NCBI GenBank assembly: GCA_903813345.2
Contig: CAIIXF020000012.1
Span: forward strand, 21,156,184-21,216,183
Direction: 5' to 3'
DNA length: 60,000 nucleotides
Source of the DNA: Owenia fusiformis
Taxonomy: Eukaryota; Annelida; Polychaeta; Sabellida; Oweniidae
The notes under the pieces were generated by a model. The model was not told the DNA's origin, did not search any database, and saw only the letters and a list, made by a program, of their open reading frames with translations. Shown here one piece after another: positions 41,757 through 56,700 of the stretch; the first letter of the stretch is position 1; each line of letters starts with the position of its first letter. Made by a program: the position numbers and the translations under genes.

Positions 41757-44700
41757 AAATCTATACCCACTGAGCCGCGTAGCCAATGTACCTAGCGTAG
41801 CCTCTGCATATATGCTCCTAAGTTTACTTCCAGACACTCTGTAGTGTAGCTAGCGTAGCCACTGAATGCATGCTCCTAGGCCTACTTCTAGACCCTGTGT
41901 AGCCGCGTAGTCAGTGTTGCTAGCATAGCCACTGAATGCATGCTTCTAGGCTTACTTCCAGACCCTGAATAGCCGCGTAGCTAGTGTAGCTAGCGTAACC
42001 ACCGGATGCATGCTCTTAGGGTTACCTCTATACCCTCTGTAGTTGAGTAACCAGTGTAGCTAGCGTAGCCACCGCATGCATGCTCCTAGGGTTACTTCTA
42101 TACCCTCTGTAGTTGCGTAGCCAGTGTAGCTAGCGTAGCCACTGAATGCATGCTCCTAGGCTTACCTCCAGACCCTATGTAGCAGCATAGCCAGTGTAGC
42201 TAGCGTAGCTACCGCATACATTTTCCTAAGGTTACCTCAATACCCTCTTAGCCGTGTAGCGGGTGTAGCTAGCGTACCACCGCATGCATGCTCCTTAGGT
42301 TACCTCCATACACTCTGTAGTAGCGTACCCAGTGTAGCTAGCGTAGCCACTGAATGCATGCTCCTAGGATTACCTCCAGACCCTATGTAGCAGCGTAGCC
42401 AGTGTAGCTAGCGTAGGTACCGCATACATTTTCCTAAAGTTACCTCAATACCCTCTTAGCCGCGTAGCTAGCGTAGCTACCGCATACATTATCCTAAGGT
42501 TACCTGTATACCCTCTCTAGCCGCGTAGCGAGTATAGCTTGCGCAACCACCGCATGCATGCTCCTAAGGTTACCTCTATACACTTTGTACTAGTGTAGCT
42601 AGCGGAGCCACTGAATGCATGGTCTAAGGCTTACATCCAGACCCTGTGTAACCGCTTAGCCAGTGTGGCAAGCAAAGCCACCGAATGCCTGCTCCTAAGA
42701 TTACACCCAGACACTCTGTAGACGCGTAGCGAGTGTAGCTAGTGTAGCTACTACATGCATGCTCCTTATGTTACCTCAGTAGTGGCATACACTGTAGTAG
42801 CGTACCCAGTGTAGCTAGCGTAGCCACTGAATGCATGCTCCTAGGCTTACAGCCAGACCCTTTGTCAGTGTGGCTACTGAATGCCTGCTCCTAAGCTTAC
42901 CTGCAGACCCTGTGTAGCCACGTAGCGAGTTTAGCTAGTATAGCTACCGCACGCATGCTCCTAAGGTTACCTCTATACCCTCTCTAGCCGCGTAGCGAGT
43001 ATAGCTAGCGCAACCACCGCATGCATGCTCCTCAGGTTACCTCTATACACTCTGTACTAGCGTACCTAGTGTATCTAGCGTAGCTACCGCATGCATGCTC
43101 CTTAGGTTAGCTGTATACACTGTTGTATAGCGTACCCAGTGAAGCTAGCGTAGCCACTGAATGCATGCTCCTAGGCTTACAACCAGACCCTGTGTAGCCG
43201 CGTAGTGAGTTTACCTAGTGTAGCTACCGCATGCATGCTCCTAAGGTTACCTCTATACCCTCTCTAGCCGCGTAGCGAGTATAGCTAGCGCAACCACCGC
43301 ATGCATGCTCCTCTATACACTCTGTACTAGCGTACCTAGTGTATCTAGCGTAACCATCGCATGCATGCTCCTTAGGTTACCTCTATACACTGTATTAGCG
43401 TACCCAGTGTGGCTAGCGAAGCCACTGAATGCATGCTCCTAGGCTTACAAACAGAACCTTTGTCAGTGTGGCTAGCAAAGCCACCGAATGCCTGCTCCTA
43501 AGCTTACCTCCAGACCCTGTGAAGCCGCGTAGCGAGTTTAGCTAGCGTAGCTACCGCATACATTATCCTAAGGTTACCTCTATACCCTCTCTAGCCGCGT
43601 AGCGAGTATAGCTTACGCAACCACCGCATGCATACTCCTAAGGTTACCTCTATACACTTTGTACTAGTGTACCTAGTGTAGCTAGCGGAGCCACTGAATG
43701 CATTGTCTTAGGCTTACATCCAGACCCTGTATAGCCGCTTAGCCAGTGTGGCAAGCAAAGCCAACGAATGCCTGCTCCTAAGATTACATCCAGACACTGT
43801 GTAGCCGCGTAGCGAGTCTAGCTGGTGTAGCTACCACATGCATGCTCCTTATGTTACCTCAGTAGTGGCGTACACTGTAGTAGCGTACCCAGTGTAGCTA
43901 GCGTAGCCACTGAATGCATGCTCCTAAGCTTACAGCCAGACCCTTTGTCAGTGCGGCAAGCAAAGCCAACGAATGCCTGCTCCTAAGATTACATCCAGAC
44001 ACTGTGTAGCCGCGTAGCGAGTGTAGCTGGTGTAGCTACCACATACATGCTCCTTATGTTACCTCAGTAGTGGCGTACACTGTAGTAGCGTACCCAGTGT
44101 AACTAGCGTTGCCACTGAATGCATGCTCCTAGGCTTACAACCAGACCCTTTGTAGCCGCTTAGCCAGTGTGGCTAGCAAAGCCACCGAATGCCTGCTCCT
44201 AAGCTTACCTCCAGACCCTGTGTAGCGCGTAGCGAGTTTAGCTAGCGTAGCTACCGCATACATTATCCTAAGTTTACCTCTATACCCTCTCTAGCCGCGT
44301 AGCGAGTATAGCTTGCACAACCACCGCATGCATGCTCCTAAGGTTACCTCTATACACTTTGTACTAGCGTACCTAGTGTAGCTAGCGGAGCTACTGAATG
44401 CATGGTCTTAGGCTTACAGCCAGACCCTTTGTCAGTGTGGCTAGCAAAGCCACCGAATGCCTGCTCCTAAGCTTACCTCCAGACCGTGTGTAGCCGCGTA
44501 GCGAGTTTAGCTAGTGTAGCTACCGCATGCATGCTCCTAAGGTTACCTCTATACCCTCTCTAGCCGCATAGCGAGTATAGCTAGCGGAACCACCACATGC
44601 ATGCTCCTAAGGTTACCTCTATACACTCTGTACTAGCGTTCCTAGTGTATCTAGCGTAGCCACCGTATGCATGCTCCTTAGCTTACCTCTATACACTGTT

Positions 44701-47700
44701 GTAGCGTACCCAGTGTAGCTAGCGTAGCCACTGAATGCATGCTCCTAGGCTTACAACCAGACCATTTGTAGCCGCTTAGCCAGTGTGGCTAGCAAAGCCA
44801 ACGAATGCCTGCTCCTAAGCTTACCTCTATACCCTCTCTAGCCGCGTAGCGAGTATAGCTAGCGCAACCACCGCATGTATGCTCCTCAGGTTACCTCTAT
44901 ACACTCTGTACTAGCGTACCTAGTGTATCTAGCGTAGCCACCGCATACATGCTCCTTAGGTTACCTCTATACACTGTTGTAGTGACCCAGTGTAGCTAGC
45001 GTAGCCACTGAATGCATGCTCCTAGGCTAACAACCAGACCCTTTGTAGACGCTTAGCCAGTGTGGCTAGCAAAGCCACCGAGCTTACCTCCAGGCCCTGT
45101 GTAGCCGCGCAGCGATTTTTGCTAGCGTAGGTACCGCATACATTATCCTTAGGTTCCCTCTATACCCTCTCTAGCCGCGTAGCGAGTATAGCTAGCGCAA
45201 CCACCGCATGCATGCTCCTAAGGTTACCTCTATACACTTTGTATTAGCGTACCTAGTGTAGCCACTGAATGCATGCTCTTAGCCTTACATCCATACCCTG
45301 TGTAGCCGCTTAGCCAGTGTGGCAAGCAAAGCCACCGAATGCCTGCTCCTAAGATTACAGCTAGCGTAGCTACTGCATATATTATCCTAAGGTTACCTCT
45401 ATACCCTCTCTAGCCGCGTAGCGAGTATAGCTAGCGCAACCACCGCATGCATGCTCCTTAGGTTACCTCTATACACTCTGTACTAGCGTACCTAGTGTAT
45501 CTAGCGTAGCCACCGCATGCATGCTCCTTAGCTTACCTCTATACACTGTAGTACAGTACCCAGTGTAACTAGCGTAGCCACTGAATGCATGCTCCTAGGG
45601 CTTACAACCAAACCCTTTGTAGCCGCTTAGCCAGTGTGGCTAGCAAAGCCACCGAATGCCTGCTCCTAAGCTTACCGCCAGACCCTGTGTAGCCGCGTAG
45701 CGAGTTTACCTAGTGTAACTACCGCATGCATGCTCCTAAGGTTACCTCTTTACCCGTTACCTCTATACCCGCTAGCCGCATAGCGAGTATAGCTAGGCTT
45801 ACCACTGCATGCATGCTCCTAAGGTTACCTCTATACACTCTGTACTAGCGTTCCTAGTGTATCCCGCGTAGCCACCGTATGCATGCTCCTTAGCTTACCT
45901 CTATACACTGATGTAGCGTACCCAGTGTAGCTAGCGTAGCCACTGAATGCATGCTCCTAGGCTTACAACCAGACCATTTGTAGCCGCTTAGCCAGTGTGG
46001 CTAGCAAAGCCACCGAATGCCTGCTCCTAAGCTTACCTCCAGACCCTGTGTAGCCGCGTGGCGAGTTTAGCTAGTGTAGCTACCGCGTGCATGCTCCTAA
46101 GGTTACCTCTATACCCTCTCTAGCCGCGTAGCGAGTATAGCTAGCGCAACCACCGCATGCATGCTCCTAAGGTTACCTCTATACCCTCTCTAGCCGCATA
46201 GCGAGTATAGCTAGGCTTACCACTGCATGCATGCTCCTAAGGTTACCTCTATACACTCTGTACTAGCGTTCCTAGTGTATCCCGCGTAGCCACCGTATGC
46301 ATGCTCCTTAGCTTACCTCTATACACTGATGTAGCGTACCCAGTGTAGCTAGCGTAGCCACTGAATGCATGCTCCTAGGCTTACAACCAGACCATTTGTA
46401 GCCGCTTAGCCAGTGTGGCTAGCAAAGCCACCGAATGCCTGCTCATAAGCTTACCTCCAGACCCTGTGTAGCCGCGTGGCGAGTTTAGCTAGCGTAGCTA
46501 CCTCATGCATTATCCTAAGGTTACCTCTATACCCTCTCTAGCCGCGTAGCGAGTATAGCTAGCGCAGCCACCGCATGTATGCTCCTCAGGTTACCTCTAT
46601 ACACTCTGTAGTAGCGTACCCAGAGTAACTAGCAAAGCCACTGAATGCATGCTCCTAGGCTTACAACCAGACCCTTTGTAGATGCTTAGCCAGTGTGGCT
46701 AGCAAAGCCACCGAATGCCTGCTCCTAAGCTTACCTCCACACCCTGTGTAGCGCATAGCGAGTTTAGCTAGCGTAGCTACCGCATACATTATCCTAAGGT
46801 TACCTCTATACCCTCTCTAGCCGCGTAGCGAGTATAGCTAGCGCAACCACCGCATGCATGCTCCTTCGGTTACCTCTATACACTCTGTACTAGCGTACCT
46901 AGTGTATCTAGCGTAGCCACCGCATGCAAGCTCCTTAGCTTACCTCTATACACTGTTGTAGCGTACCCAGTGCAGCTAGGGTAGCCACTGAATGCATGCT
47001 CCTAGGCTTACAACCAGACCCTTTGTCAGTATGGCTAGCAAAGCCACCGAATGCCTGCTCCTAAGCTTACCTCCAGACCCTCTCTAGCCGCGTAGCGAGT
47101 TTAGCTAGTGTAGGTACCGCATGCATGCTCCTAAGGTTACCTCTATACCCTCTCTAGCCGCGTAGCGAGTATAGCTAGCGCAACCACCGCATGCATGCTC
47201 CTAAGGTTACCTCTATACACTTTGTACTAGCGTACCTAGTGTATCTAGCGTAGCCACCGCATACATGCTCCTTAGGTTACCTCTATACACTGTTGTAGCG
47301 TAACCAGTGTAGCTAGCGTAGCCACTGAATGCATGCTCCTAGGCTTACAACCAGACCCTTTGTAGACGCTTAGCCAGTATGGCTAGCAAAGCCACCGAGC
47401 TTACCTCCAGGCCCTGTGTAGCCGCGCAGCGATTTTAGCTGCACCGCATGCATGCTCCTTAGGTTACCTCTATACACTCTGTACTAGCGTACCTAGTGTA
47501 TCTAGCGTAGACACCGCATGCATGCTCCTTAGCTTACCTCTATACACTGTATTACAGTACCCAGTGTAACTAGCGTAGCCACTGAATGCATGCTCCTAAG
47601 GCTTACAACCAAACCCTTTGTAGCCGCTTAGCCAGTGTGGCTAGCAAAGCCACCGAATGCCTGCTCCTAAGCTTACCGCCAGACCCTGTGTAGCCGCGTA

Positions 47701-50700
47701 GCGAGTTTACCTAGTGTAACTACCGCATGCATGCTCCTAAGGTTACCTCTTTACCCGTTACCTCTATACCCGCTAGCCGCATAGCGAGTATAGCTAGGCT
47801 TACCACTGCATGCATGCTCCTAAGGTTACCTCTATACACTCTGTACTAGCGTTCCTAGTGTATCCCGCATAGGTCCTTAGCTTACCTCTATACACTGATG
47901 TAGCGTACCCAGTGTAGCTAGCGTAGCCACTGAATGCATGCTCCTAGGCTTACAACCAGACCATTTGTAGCCGCTTAGCCAGTGTGGCTAGCAAAGCCAC
48001 CGAATACCTGCTCATAAGCTTACCTCCAGACCCTGTGTAGCCGCGTGGCGAGTATAGAGCAACCACCGCATGCATGCTCCTCTATACACTCTGTACTAGC
48101 GTACCTAGTGTATCTAGCGTAACCATCGCATGCATGCTCCTTAGCTTACCTCTATACACTGTATTAGCGTACTCAGTGTGGCTAGCGAAGCCACTGAATG
48201 CATGCTCCTAGGCTTACAAACAGAACCTTTGTCAGTGTGGCTAGCAAAGCCACCGAATGCCTGCTCCTAAGCTTACCTCCAGACCCTGTGAAGCCGTGTA
48301 GCGAGTTTAGCTAGCGTAGCTACCGCATACATTATCCTAAGGTTACCTCTATACCCTCTCTAGCCGCGTAGCGAGTATAGCTTGCGCAACCACCGCATGC
48401 ATACTCCTAAGGTTACCTCTATACACTTTGTACTAGTGTACCTAGTGTAGCTAGCGGAGCCACTGAATGCATTGTCTTAGGCTTACATCCAGACCCTGTA
48501 TAGCCGCTTAGCCAGTGTGGCAAGCAAAGCCAACGAATGCCTGCTCCTAAGATTACATCCAGACACTGTGTAGCCGCGTAGCGAGTCTAGCTGGTGTAGC
48601 TACCACATGCATGCTCCTTATGTTACCTCAGTAGTGGCGTACACTGTAGTAGCGTACCCAGTGTAGCTAGCGTAGCCACTGAATGCATGCTCCTAAGCTT
48701 ACAGCCAGACCCTTTGTCAGTGCGGCAAGCAAAGCCACCGAATGCCTGCTCCTAAGCTTACCTCCAGACCCTGTTTAGCGCATAGCGAGTTTAGCTAGCG
48801 TAGCTACCGCATACATTATCCTAAGTTTACCTCTATACCCTCTCTAGCCGCGTAGCGAGTATAGCTTGCGCAACCACCGCATGCATGCTCCTAAGGTTAC
48901 CTCTATACACTTTGTACTAGCGTACCTAGTGTAGCTAGCGGAGCCACCGAATGCCTGCTCCTTAGCTTACCTCCAGACCGTGTGTAGCTGCGTAGCGAGT
49001 TTAGCTAGTGTAGCTACCGCATGCATGCTCCTAAGGTTACCTCTATACCCTCTCTAGCCGCGTAGCGAGTATAGCTAGCGCAACCACCGCATGCATGCTC
49101 CTAAGGTTACCTCTATACACTCTGTACTAGCGTTCCTAGTGTATCTAGCGTAGCCACCGCATGCAAGCTCCTTAGCTTACCTCTATACACTGTTGAAGCG
49201 TACCCAGTGCAGCTAGGGTAGCCACTGAATGCATGCTCCTAGGCTTACAACCAGACCCTTTGTCAGTATGGCTAGCAAAGCCACCGAATGCCTGCTCCTA
49301 AGCTTACCTCCAGACCCTCTCTAGCCGCGTAGCGAGTTTAGCTAGTGTAGGTACCGCATGCATGCTCCTAAGGTTACCTCTATACCCTCTCTAGCCGCGT
49401 AGCGAGTATAGCTAGCGCAACCACCGCATGCATGCTCCTAAGGTTACCTCTATACACTTTGTACTAGCGTACCTAGTGTATCTAGCGTAGCCACCGCATA
49501 CATGCTCCTAAGGTTACCTCTATACACTGTTGTAGCGTACCCAGTGTAGCTAGCGTAGCCACTGAATGCATGCTCCTAGGCTTACAACCAGACCCTTTGT
49601 AGCCGCTAAGCCAGTGTGGCTAGCAAAGCCACCGAATGCCTGCTCCTAAGCTTACCTCCAGACCCTGTGTAGCCGCGTAGCGAGTTTTGCTAGTGTAGCT
49701 ACCGCATGCTTGCTCCTAAGGTTACCTCTATACACTGTTGTAGCGTACCCAGTGTAGCTAGCGTAACCACTGAATGCATGCTCCTAGGCTTACAACCAGA
49801 CCCTTTGTAGCCGCTAAGCCAGTGTGGCTAGCAAAGCCACCGAATGCCTGCTCCTAAGCTTACCTCCAGACCCTGTGTAGCCGCGTAGCGAGTTTAGCTA
49901 GTGTAGCTACTGCATGCTTGCTCCTAAGGTTACCTCTATACACTCTGTACTGGCGTACCTAGAGCTCCTAATGTTACCTCTGTACACTTTGTATTAGTGT
50001 ACCTAGTGTAGCCACTGAATGCAATGCATGCTCTTAGCCTTACATCCATACCCTGTGTAGCCGCTTAGCCAGTGTGGCAAGCAAAGCCACCGAATGCCTG
50101 CTCCTAAGCTTACCGCCAGACCCTGTGTAGCCGCGTAGCGAGTTTACCTAGTGTAACTACCGCATGCATGCTCCTAAGGTTACCTCTTTACCCGTTACCT
50201 CTATACCCGCTAGCCGCATAGCGAGTATAGCTTGGCTTACCACCGCATGCATGCTCCTAAGGTTACCTCTATACACTCTGTACTAGCGTTCCTAGTGTAT
50301 CCCGCGTAGCCACCGTATGCATGCTCCTTAGCTTACCTCTATACACTGATGTAGCGTACCCAGTGTAGCTAGCGTAGCCACTGAATGCATGCTCCTAGGC
50401 TTACAACCAGACCATTTGTAGCCGCTTAGCCAGTGTGGCTAGCAAAGCCACCGAATGCCTGCTCCTAAGCTTACCTCCAGACCCTGTGTAGCCGCGTGGC
50501 GAGTTTAGCTAGTGTAGCTACCGCGTGCATGCTCCTAAGGTTACCTCTTTACCCGTTACCTCTATACCCGCTAGCCGCATAGCGAGTATAGCTTGGCTTA
50601 CCACCGCATGCATGCTCCTAAGGTTACCTCTATACACTCTGTACTAGCGTTCCTAGTGTATCCCGCGTAGCCACCGTATGCATGCTCCTTAGCTTACCTC

Positions 50701-53700
50701 TATACACTGATGTAGCGTACCCAGTGTAGCTAGCGTAGCCACTGAATGCATGCTCCTAGGCTTACAACCAGACCATTTGTAGCCGCTTAGCCAGTGTGGC
50801 TAGTAAAGCCACCGAATGCCTGCTCCTAAGCTTACCTCCAGACCCTGTGTAGCCGCGTGGCGAGTTTAGCTAGTGTAGCTACCGCGTGCATGCTCCTAAG
50901 GTTACCTCTATACCCTCTCTAGCCGCGTAGCGAGTATAGCTAGCGCAACCACCGCATGCATGCTCCTAAGGTTACCTCTATACACTCTGTACTAGCGTAC
51001 CTAGTGTATCTAGCGTAGCCACCGCATACATGCTCCTTAGGTTACCTCTATACACTGTTGTAGCGTACCCAGTGTAGCTAGCGTAGCCACTGAATGCATG
51101 CTCCTAGGCTAACAACCAGACCCTTTGTAGACGCTTAGCCAGTATGGCTAGCAAAGCCACCGAGCTTACCTCCAGGCCCTGTGTAGCCGCGCAGCGATTT
51201 TAGCTAGCGTAGGTACCGCATACATTATCCTAAGGTTCCCTCTATACCCTCTCTAGCCGCGTAGCGAGTATAGCTAGCGCAACCACCGCATGCATGCTCC
51301 TAAGGTTACCTCTATACACTTTGTATTAGCGTACCTAGTGTAGCCACTGAATGCATGCTCTTAGCCTTACATCCATACCCTGTGTAGCCGCTTAGTCAGT
51401 GTGGCAAGCAAAGCCACCGAATGCCTGCTCCTAAGATTACAGCTAGCGTAGCTACTGCATATATTATCCTAAGGTTACCTCTATACCCTCTCTAGCCGCG
51501 TAGCGAGTATAGCTAGCGCAACCACCGCATGCATGCTCCTTAGGTTACCTCTATACACTCTGTACTAGCGTACCTAGTGTATCTAGCGTAGCCACCGCAT
51601 GCAAGCTCCTTAGCTTACCTCTATACACTGTTGTAGCGTACCCAGTGCAGCTAGGGTAGCCACTGAATGCATGCATGCCGCATACATGCTCCTTAGGTTA
51701 CCTCTATACACTGTTGTAGCGTAACCAGTGTAGCTAGCGTAGCCACTGAATGCATGCTCCTAGGCTTACAACCAGACCCTTTGTAGACGCTTAGCCAGTA
51801 TGGCTAGCAAAGCCACCGAATGCCTGCTCATAAGCTTACCTCCAGACCCTGTGTAGCCGCGTGGCGAGTTTAGCTAGCGTAGCTACCTCATGCATTATCC
51901 TAAGGTTACCTCTATACCCTCTCTAGCCGCGTAGCGAGTATAGCTAGCGCAGCCACCGCATGTATGCTCCTCAGGTTACCTCTATACACTCTGTACTAGC
52001 GTACCTAGTGTATCTAGCATAGCCAACGCATTCATGCTCCTTAGCTTACCTCTATACACTGTAGTAGCGTACCCAGTGTAACTAGCGTAGCCACTGAATG
52101 CATGCTCCTAGGCTTACAACCAGACCCTTTGTAGCCGCTTAGCCAGTGTGGCTAGCAAAGCCACCGAATGCCTGCTCCTAAGCTTACCTCCAGACCCTGT
52201 GTAGCGCGTAGCGAGTTTAGCTAGCGTAGCTACCGCATACATTATCCTAAGTTTACCTCTATACCCTCTCTAGCCGCGTAGCGAGTTTAGCTTGCGCAAC
52301 CACCGCATGCATGCTCCTAAGGTTACCTCTATACACTTTGTACTAGCGTACCTAGTGTAGCTAGCGGAGCCACCGAATGCCTGCTCCTTAGCTTACCTCC
52401 AGACCGTGTGTAGCCGCGTAGCGAGTTTAGCTAGTGTAGCTACCGCATGCATGCTCCTAAGGTTACCTCTATACCCTCTCTAGCCGCGTAGCGAGTATAG
52501 CTAGCGCAACCACCGCATGCATGCTCCTAAGGTTACCTCTATACACTCTGTACTAGCGTTCCTAGTGTATCTAGCGTAGCCACTGCATGCAAGCTCCTTA
52601 GCTTACCTCTATACACTGTTGTAGCGTACCCAGTGCAGCTAGGGTAGCCACTGAATGCATGCTCCTAGGCTTACAACCAGACCCTTTGTCAGTATGGCTA
52701 GCAAAGCCACCGAATGCCTGCTCTTAAGCTTACCTCCAGACCCTCTCTAGCCGCGTAGCGAGTTTACCTAGTGTAGGTACCGCATGCATGCTCCTAAGGT
52801 TACCTCTATACCCTCTCTAGCCGCGTAGCGAGTATAGCTAGCGCAACCACCGCATGCATGCTCCTAAGGTTACCTCTATACACTTTGTACTAGCGTACCT
52901 AGTGTATCTAGCGTAGCCACCGCATACATGCTCCTAAGGTTACCTCTATACACTGTTGTAGCGTACCCAGTGTAGCTAGCGTAGCCACTGAATGCATGCT
53001 CCTAGGCTTACAACCAGACCCTTTGTAGCCGCTAAGCCAGTGTGGCTAGCAAAGCCACCGAATGCCTGCTCCTAAGCTTACCTCCAGACCCTGTGTAGCC
53101 GCGTAGCGAGTTTTGCTAGTGTAGCTACCGCATGCTTGCTCCTAAGGTTACCTCTATACACTGTTGTAGCGTACCCAGTGTAGCTAGCGTAACCACTGAA
53201 TGCATGCTCCTAGGCTTACAACCAGACCCTTTGTAGCCGCTAAGCCAGTGTGGCTAGCAAAGCCACCGAATGCCTGCTCCTAAGCTTACCTCCAGACCCT
53301 GTGTAGCCGCGTAGCGAGTTTAGCTAGTGTAGCTACTGCATGCTTGCTCCTAAGGTTACCTCTATACACTCTGTACTGGCGTACCTAGAGCTCCTAATGT
53401 TACCTCTATACACTTTGTATTAGTGTACCTAGTGTAGCCACTGAATGCAATGCATGCTCTTAGCCTTACATCCATACCCTGTGTAGCCGCTTAGCCAGTG
53501 TGGCAAGCAAAGCCACCGAATGCCTGCTCCTAAGATTACAGCTAGCGAAGCTACTGCATATATTATCCTAAGGTTACCTCTATACCCTCTCTAGCCGCGT
53601 AGCGAGTATAGCTAGCGCAACCACCGCATGCATGCTCCTTAGTTTACCTCTATACACTCTGTACTAGCGTACCTAGTGTATCTAGCGTAGCCACCGCATG

Positions 53701-56700
53701 CATGTTCCTTAGCTTACCTCTATACACTGTAGTACAGTACCCAGTGTAACTAGCGTAGCCACTGAATGCATGCTCCTAGGGCTTACAACCAGACCATTTG
53801 CAGCCGCTTAGCCAGTGTGGCTAGCAAAGCCACCGAATGCCTGCTCCTAAGCTTACCGCCAGACCCTGTGTAGCCGCGTAGCGAGTTTACCTAGTGTAAC
53901 TACCGCATGCATGCTCCTAAGGTTACCTCTTTACCCGTTACCTCTATACCCGCTAGCCGCATAGCGAGTATAGCTTGGCTTACCACCGCATGCATGCTCC
54001 TAAGGTTACCTCTATACACTCTGTACTAGCGTTCCTAGTGTATCCCGCGTAGCCACCGTATGCATGCTCCTTAGCTTACCTCTATACACTGATGTAGCGT
54101 ACCCAGTGTAGCTAGCGTAGCCACTGAATGCATGCTCCTAGGCTTACAACCAGACCACTTGTAGCCGCTTAGCCAGTGTGGCTAGCAAAGCCACCGAATG
54201 CCTGCTCCTTAGCTTACCTCCAGACCCTGTGTAGCCGCGTGGCGAGTTTAGCTAGTGTAGCTACCGCGTGCATGCTCCTAAGGTTACCTCTATACCCTCT
54301 CTAGCCGCGTAGCGAGTATAGCTAGCGCAACCACCGCATGCATGCTCCTAAGGTTACCTCTATACACTCTGTACTAGCGTACCTAGTGTATCTAGCGTAG
54401 CCACCGCATACATTCTCCTTAGGTTACCTCTATACACTGTTGTAGCGTACCCAGTGTAGCTAGCGTAGCCACTGAATGCATGCTCCTAGGCTAACAACCA
54501 GACCCTTTGTAGACGCTTAGCCAGTATGGCTAGCAAAGCCACCGACCTTACCTCCAGGCCCTGTGTAGCCGCGCAGCGATTTTAGCTAGCGTAGGTACCG
54601 CATACATTATCCTAAGGTTCCCTCTATACCCTCTCTAGCCGCGTAGCGAGTATAGCTAGCGCAACCACCGCATGCATGCTCCTAAGGTTACCTCTATACA
54701 CTTTGTATTAGCGTACCTAGTGTAGCCACTGAATGCATGCTCTTAGCCTTACATCCATACCCTGTGTAGCCGCTTAGCCAGTGTGGCAAGCAAAGCCACC
54801 GAATGCCTGCTCCTAAGATTACAGCTAGCGTAGCTACTGCATATATTATCCTAAGGTTAGCTCTATACCCTCTCTAGCCGCGTAGCGAGTATAGCTAGCG
54901 CAACCACCGCATGCATGCTCCTTAGGTTACCTCTATACACTCTGTACTAGCGTACCTAGTGTATCTAGCGTAGCCACCGCATGCATGCTCCTTAGCTTAC
55001 CTCTATACACTGTAGTACAGTACCCAGTGTAACTAGCGTAGCCACTGAATGCATGCTCCTAGGGCTTACAACCAAACCCTTTGTAGCCGCTTAGCCAGTG
55101 TGACTAGCAAAGCCACCGAATGCCTGCTCCTAAGCTTACCGCCAGACCCTGTGTAGCCGCGTAGCGAGTTTACCTAGTGTAACTACCGCATGCATGCTCC
55201 TAAGGTTACCTCTTTACCCGTTACCTCTATACCCGCTAGCCGCATAGCGAGTATAGCTAGGCTTACCACTGCATGTATGCTCCTCAGGTTACCTCTATAC
55301 ACTCTGTACTAGCGTACCTAGTGTATCTAGCATAGCCACCGCATTCATGCTCCTTAGCTTACCTCTATACACTGTAGTAGCGTACCCAGTGTAACTAGCG
55401 TAGCCACTGAATGCATGCTCCTAGGCTTACAACCAGACCCTTTGTAGCCGCTTAGCCAGTGTGGCTAGCAAAGCCACCGAATGCCTGCTCCTAAGCTTAC
55501 CTCCAGACCCTGTGTAGCGCGTAGCGAGTTTAGCTAGCGTAGCTACCGCATACATTATCCTAAGTTTACCTCTATACCCTCTCTAGCCGCGTAGCGAGTA
55601 TAGCTTGCGCAACCACCGCATGCATGCTCCTAAGGTTACCTCTATACACTTTGTACTAGCGTACCTAGTGTAGCTAGCGGAGCCACCGAATGCCTGCTCC
55701 TTAGCTTACCTCCAGACCGTGTGTAGCCGCGTAGCGAGTTTAGCTAGTGTAGCTACCGCATGCATGCTCCTAAGGTTACTTCTATACCCTCTCTAGCCGC
55801 GTAGCGAGTATAGCTAGCGCAACCACCGCATGCAAGCTCCTAAGGTTACCTCTATACACTCTGTACTAGCGTTCCTAGTGTATCTATCGTAGCCACCGCA
55901 TGCATGCTCCTTAGCTTACCTCTATACACTGTTGTAGCGTACCCAGTGCAGCTAGGGTAGCCACTGAATGCATGCTCCTAGGCTTACAACCAGACCCTTT
56001 GTCAGTATGGCTAGCAGAGCCACCGAATGCCTGCTCCTAAGCTTACCTCCAGACCCTCTCTAGCCGCGTAGCGAGTTTAGCTAGTGTAGGTACCGCATGC
56101 ATGCTCCTAAGGTTACCTCTATACCCTCTCTAGCCGCGTAGCGAGTATAGCTAGCGCAACCACCGCATGCATGCTCCTAAGGTTACCTCTATACACTTTG
56201 TACTAGCGTACCTAGTGTATCTAGCGTAGCCACCGCATACATGCTCATAAGGTTACCTCTATACACTGTTGTAGCGTACCCAGTGTAGCTAGCGTAGCCA
56301 CTGAATGCATGCTCCTTGGCTTACAACCAGACCCTTTGTAGCCGCTAAGCCAGTGTGGCTAGCAAAGCCACCGAATGCCTGCTCCTAAGCTTACCTCCAG
56401 ACCCTGTGTAGCCGCGTAGCGAGTTTTGCTAGTGTAGCTACCGCATGCTTGCTCCTAAGGTTACCTCTATACACTGTTGTAGCGTACCCAGTGTAGCTAG
56501 CGTAACCACTGAATGCATGCTCCTAGGCTTACAACCAGACCCTTTGTAGCCGCTAAGCCAGTGTGGCTAGCAAAGCCACCGAATGCCTGCTCCTAAGCTT
56601 ACCTCCAGACCCTGTGTACCCGCGTAGCGAGTTTAGCTAGTGTAGCTACTGCATGCTTGCTCCTAAGGTTACCTCTATACACTCTGTACTGGCGTACCTA

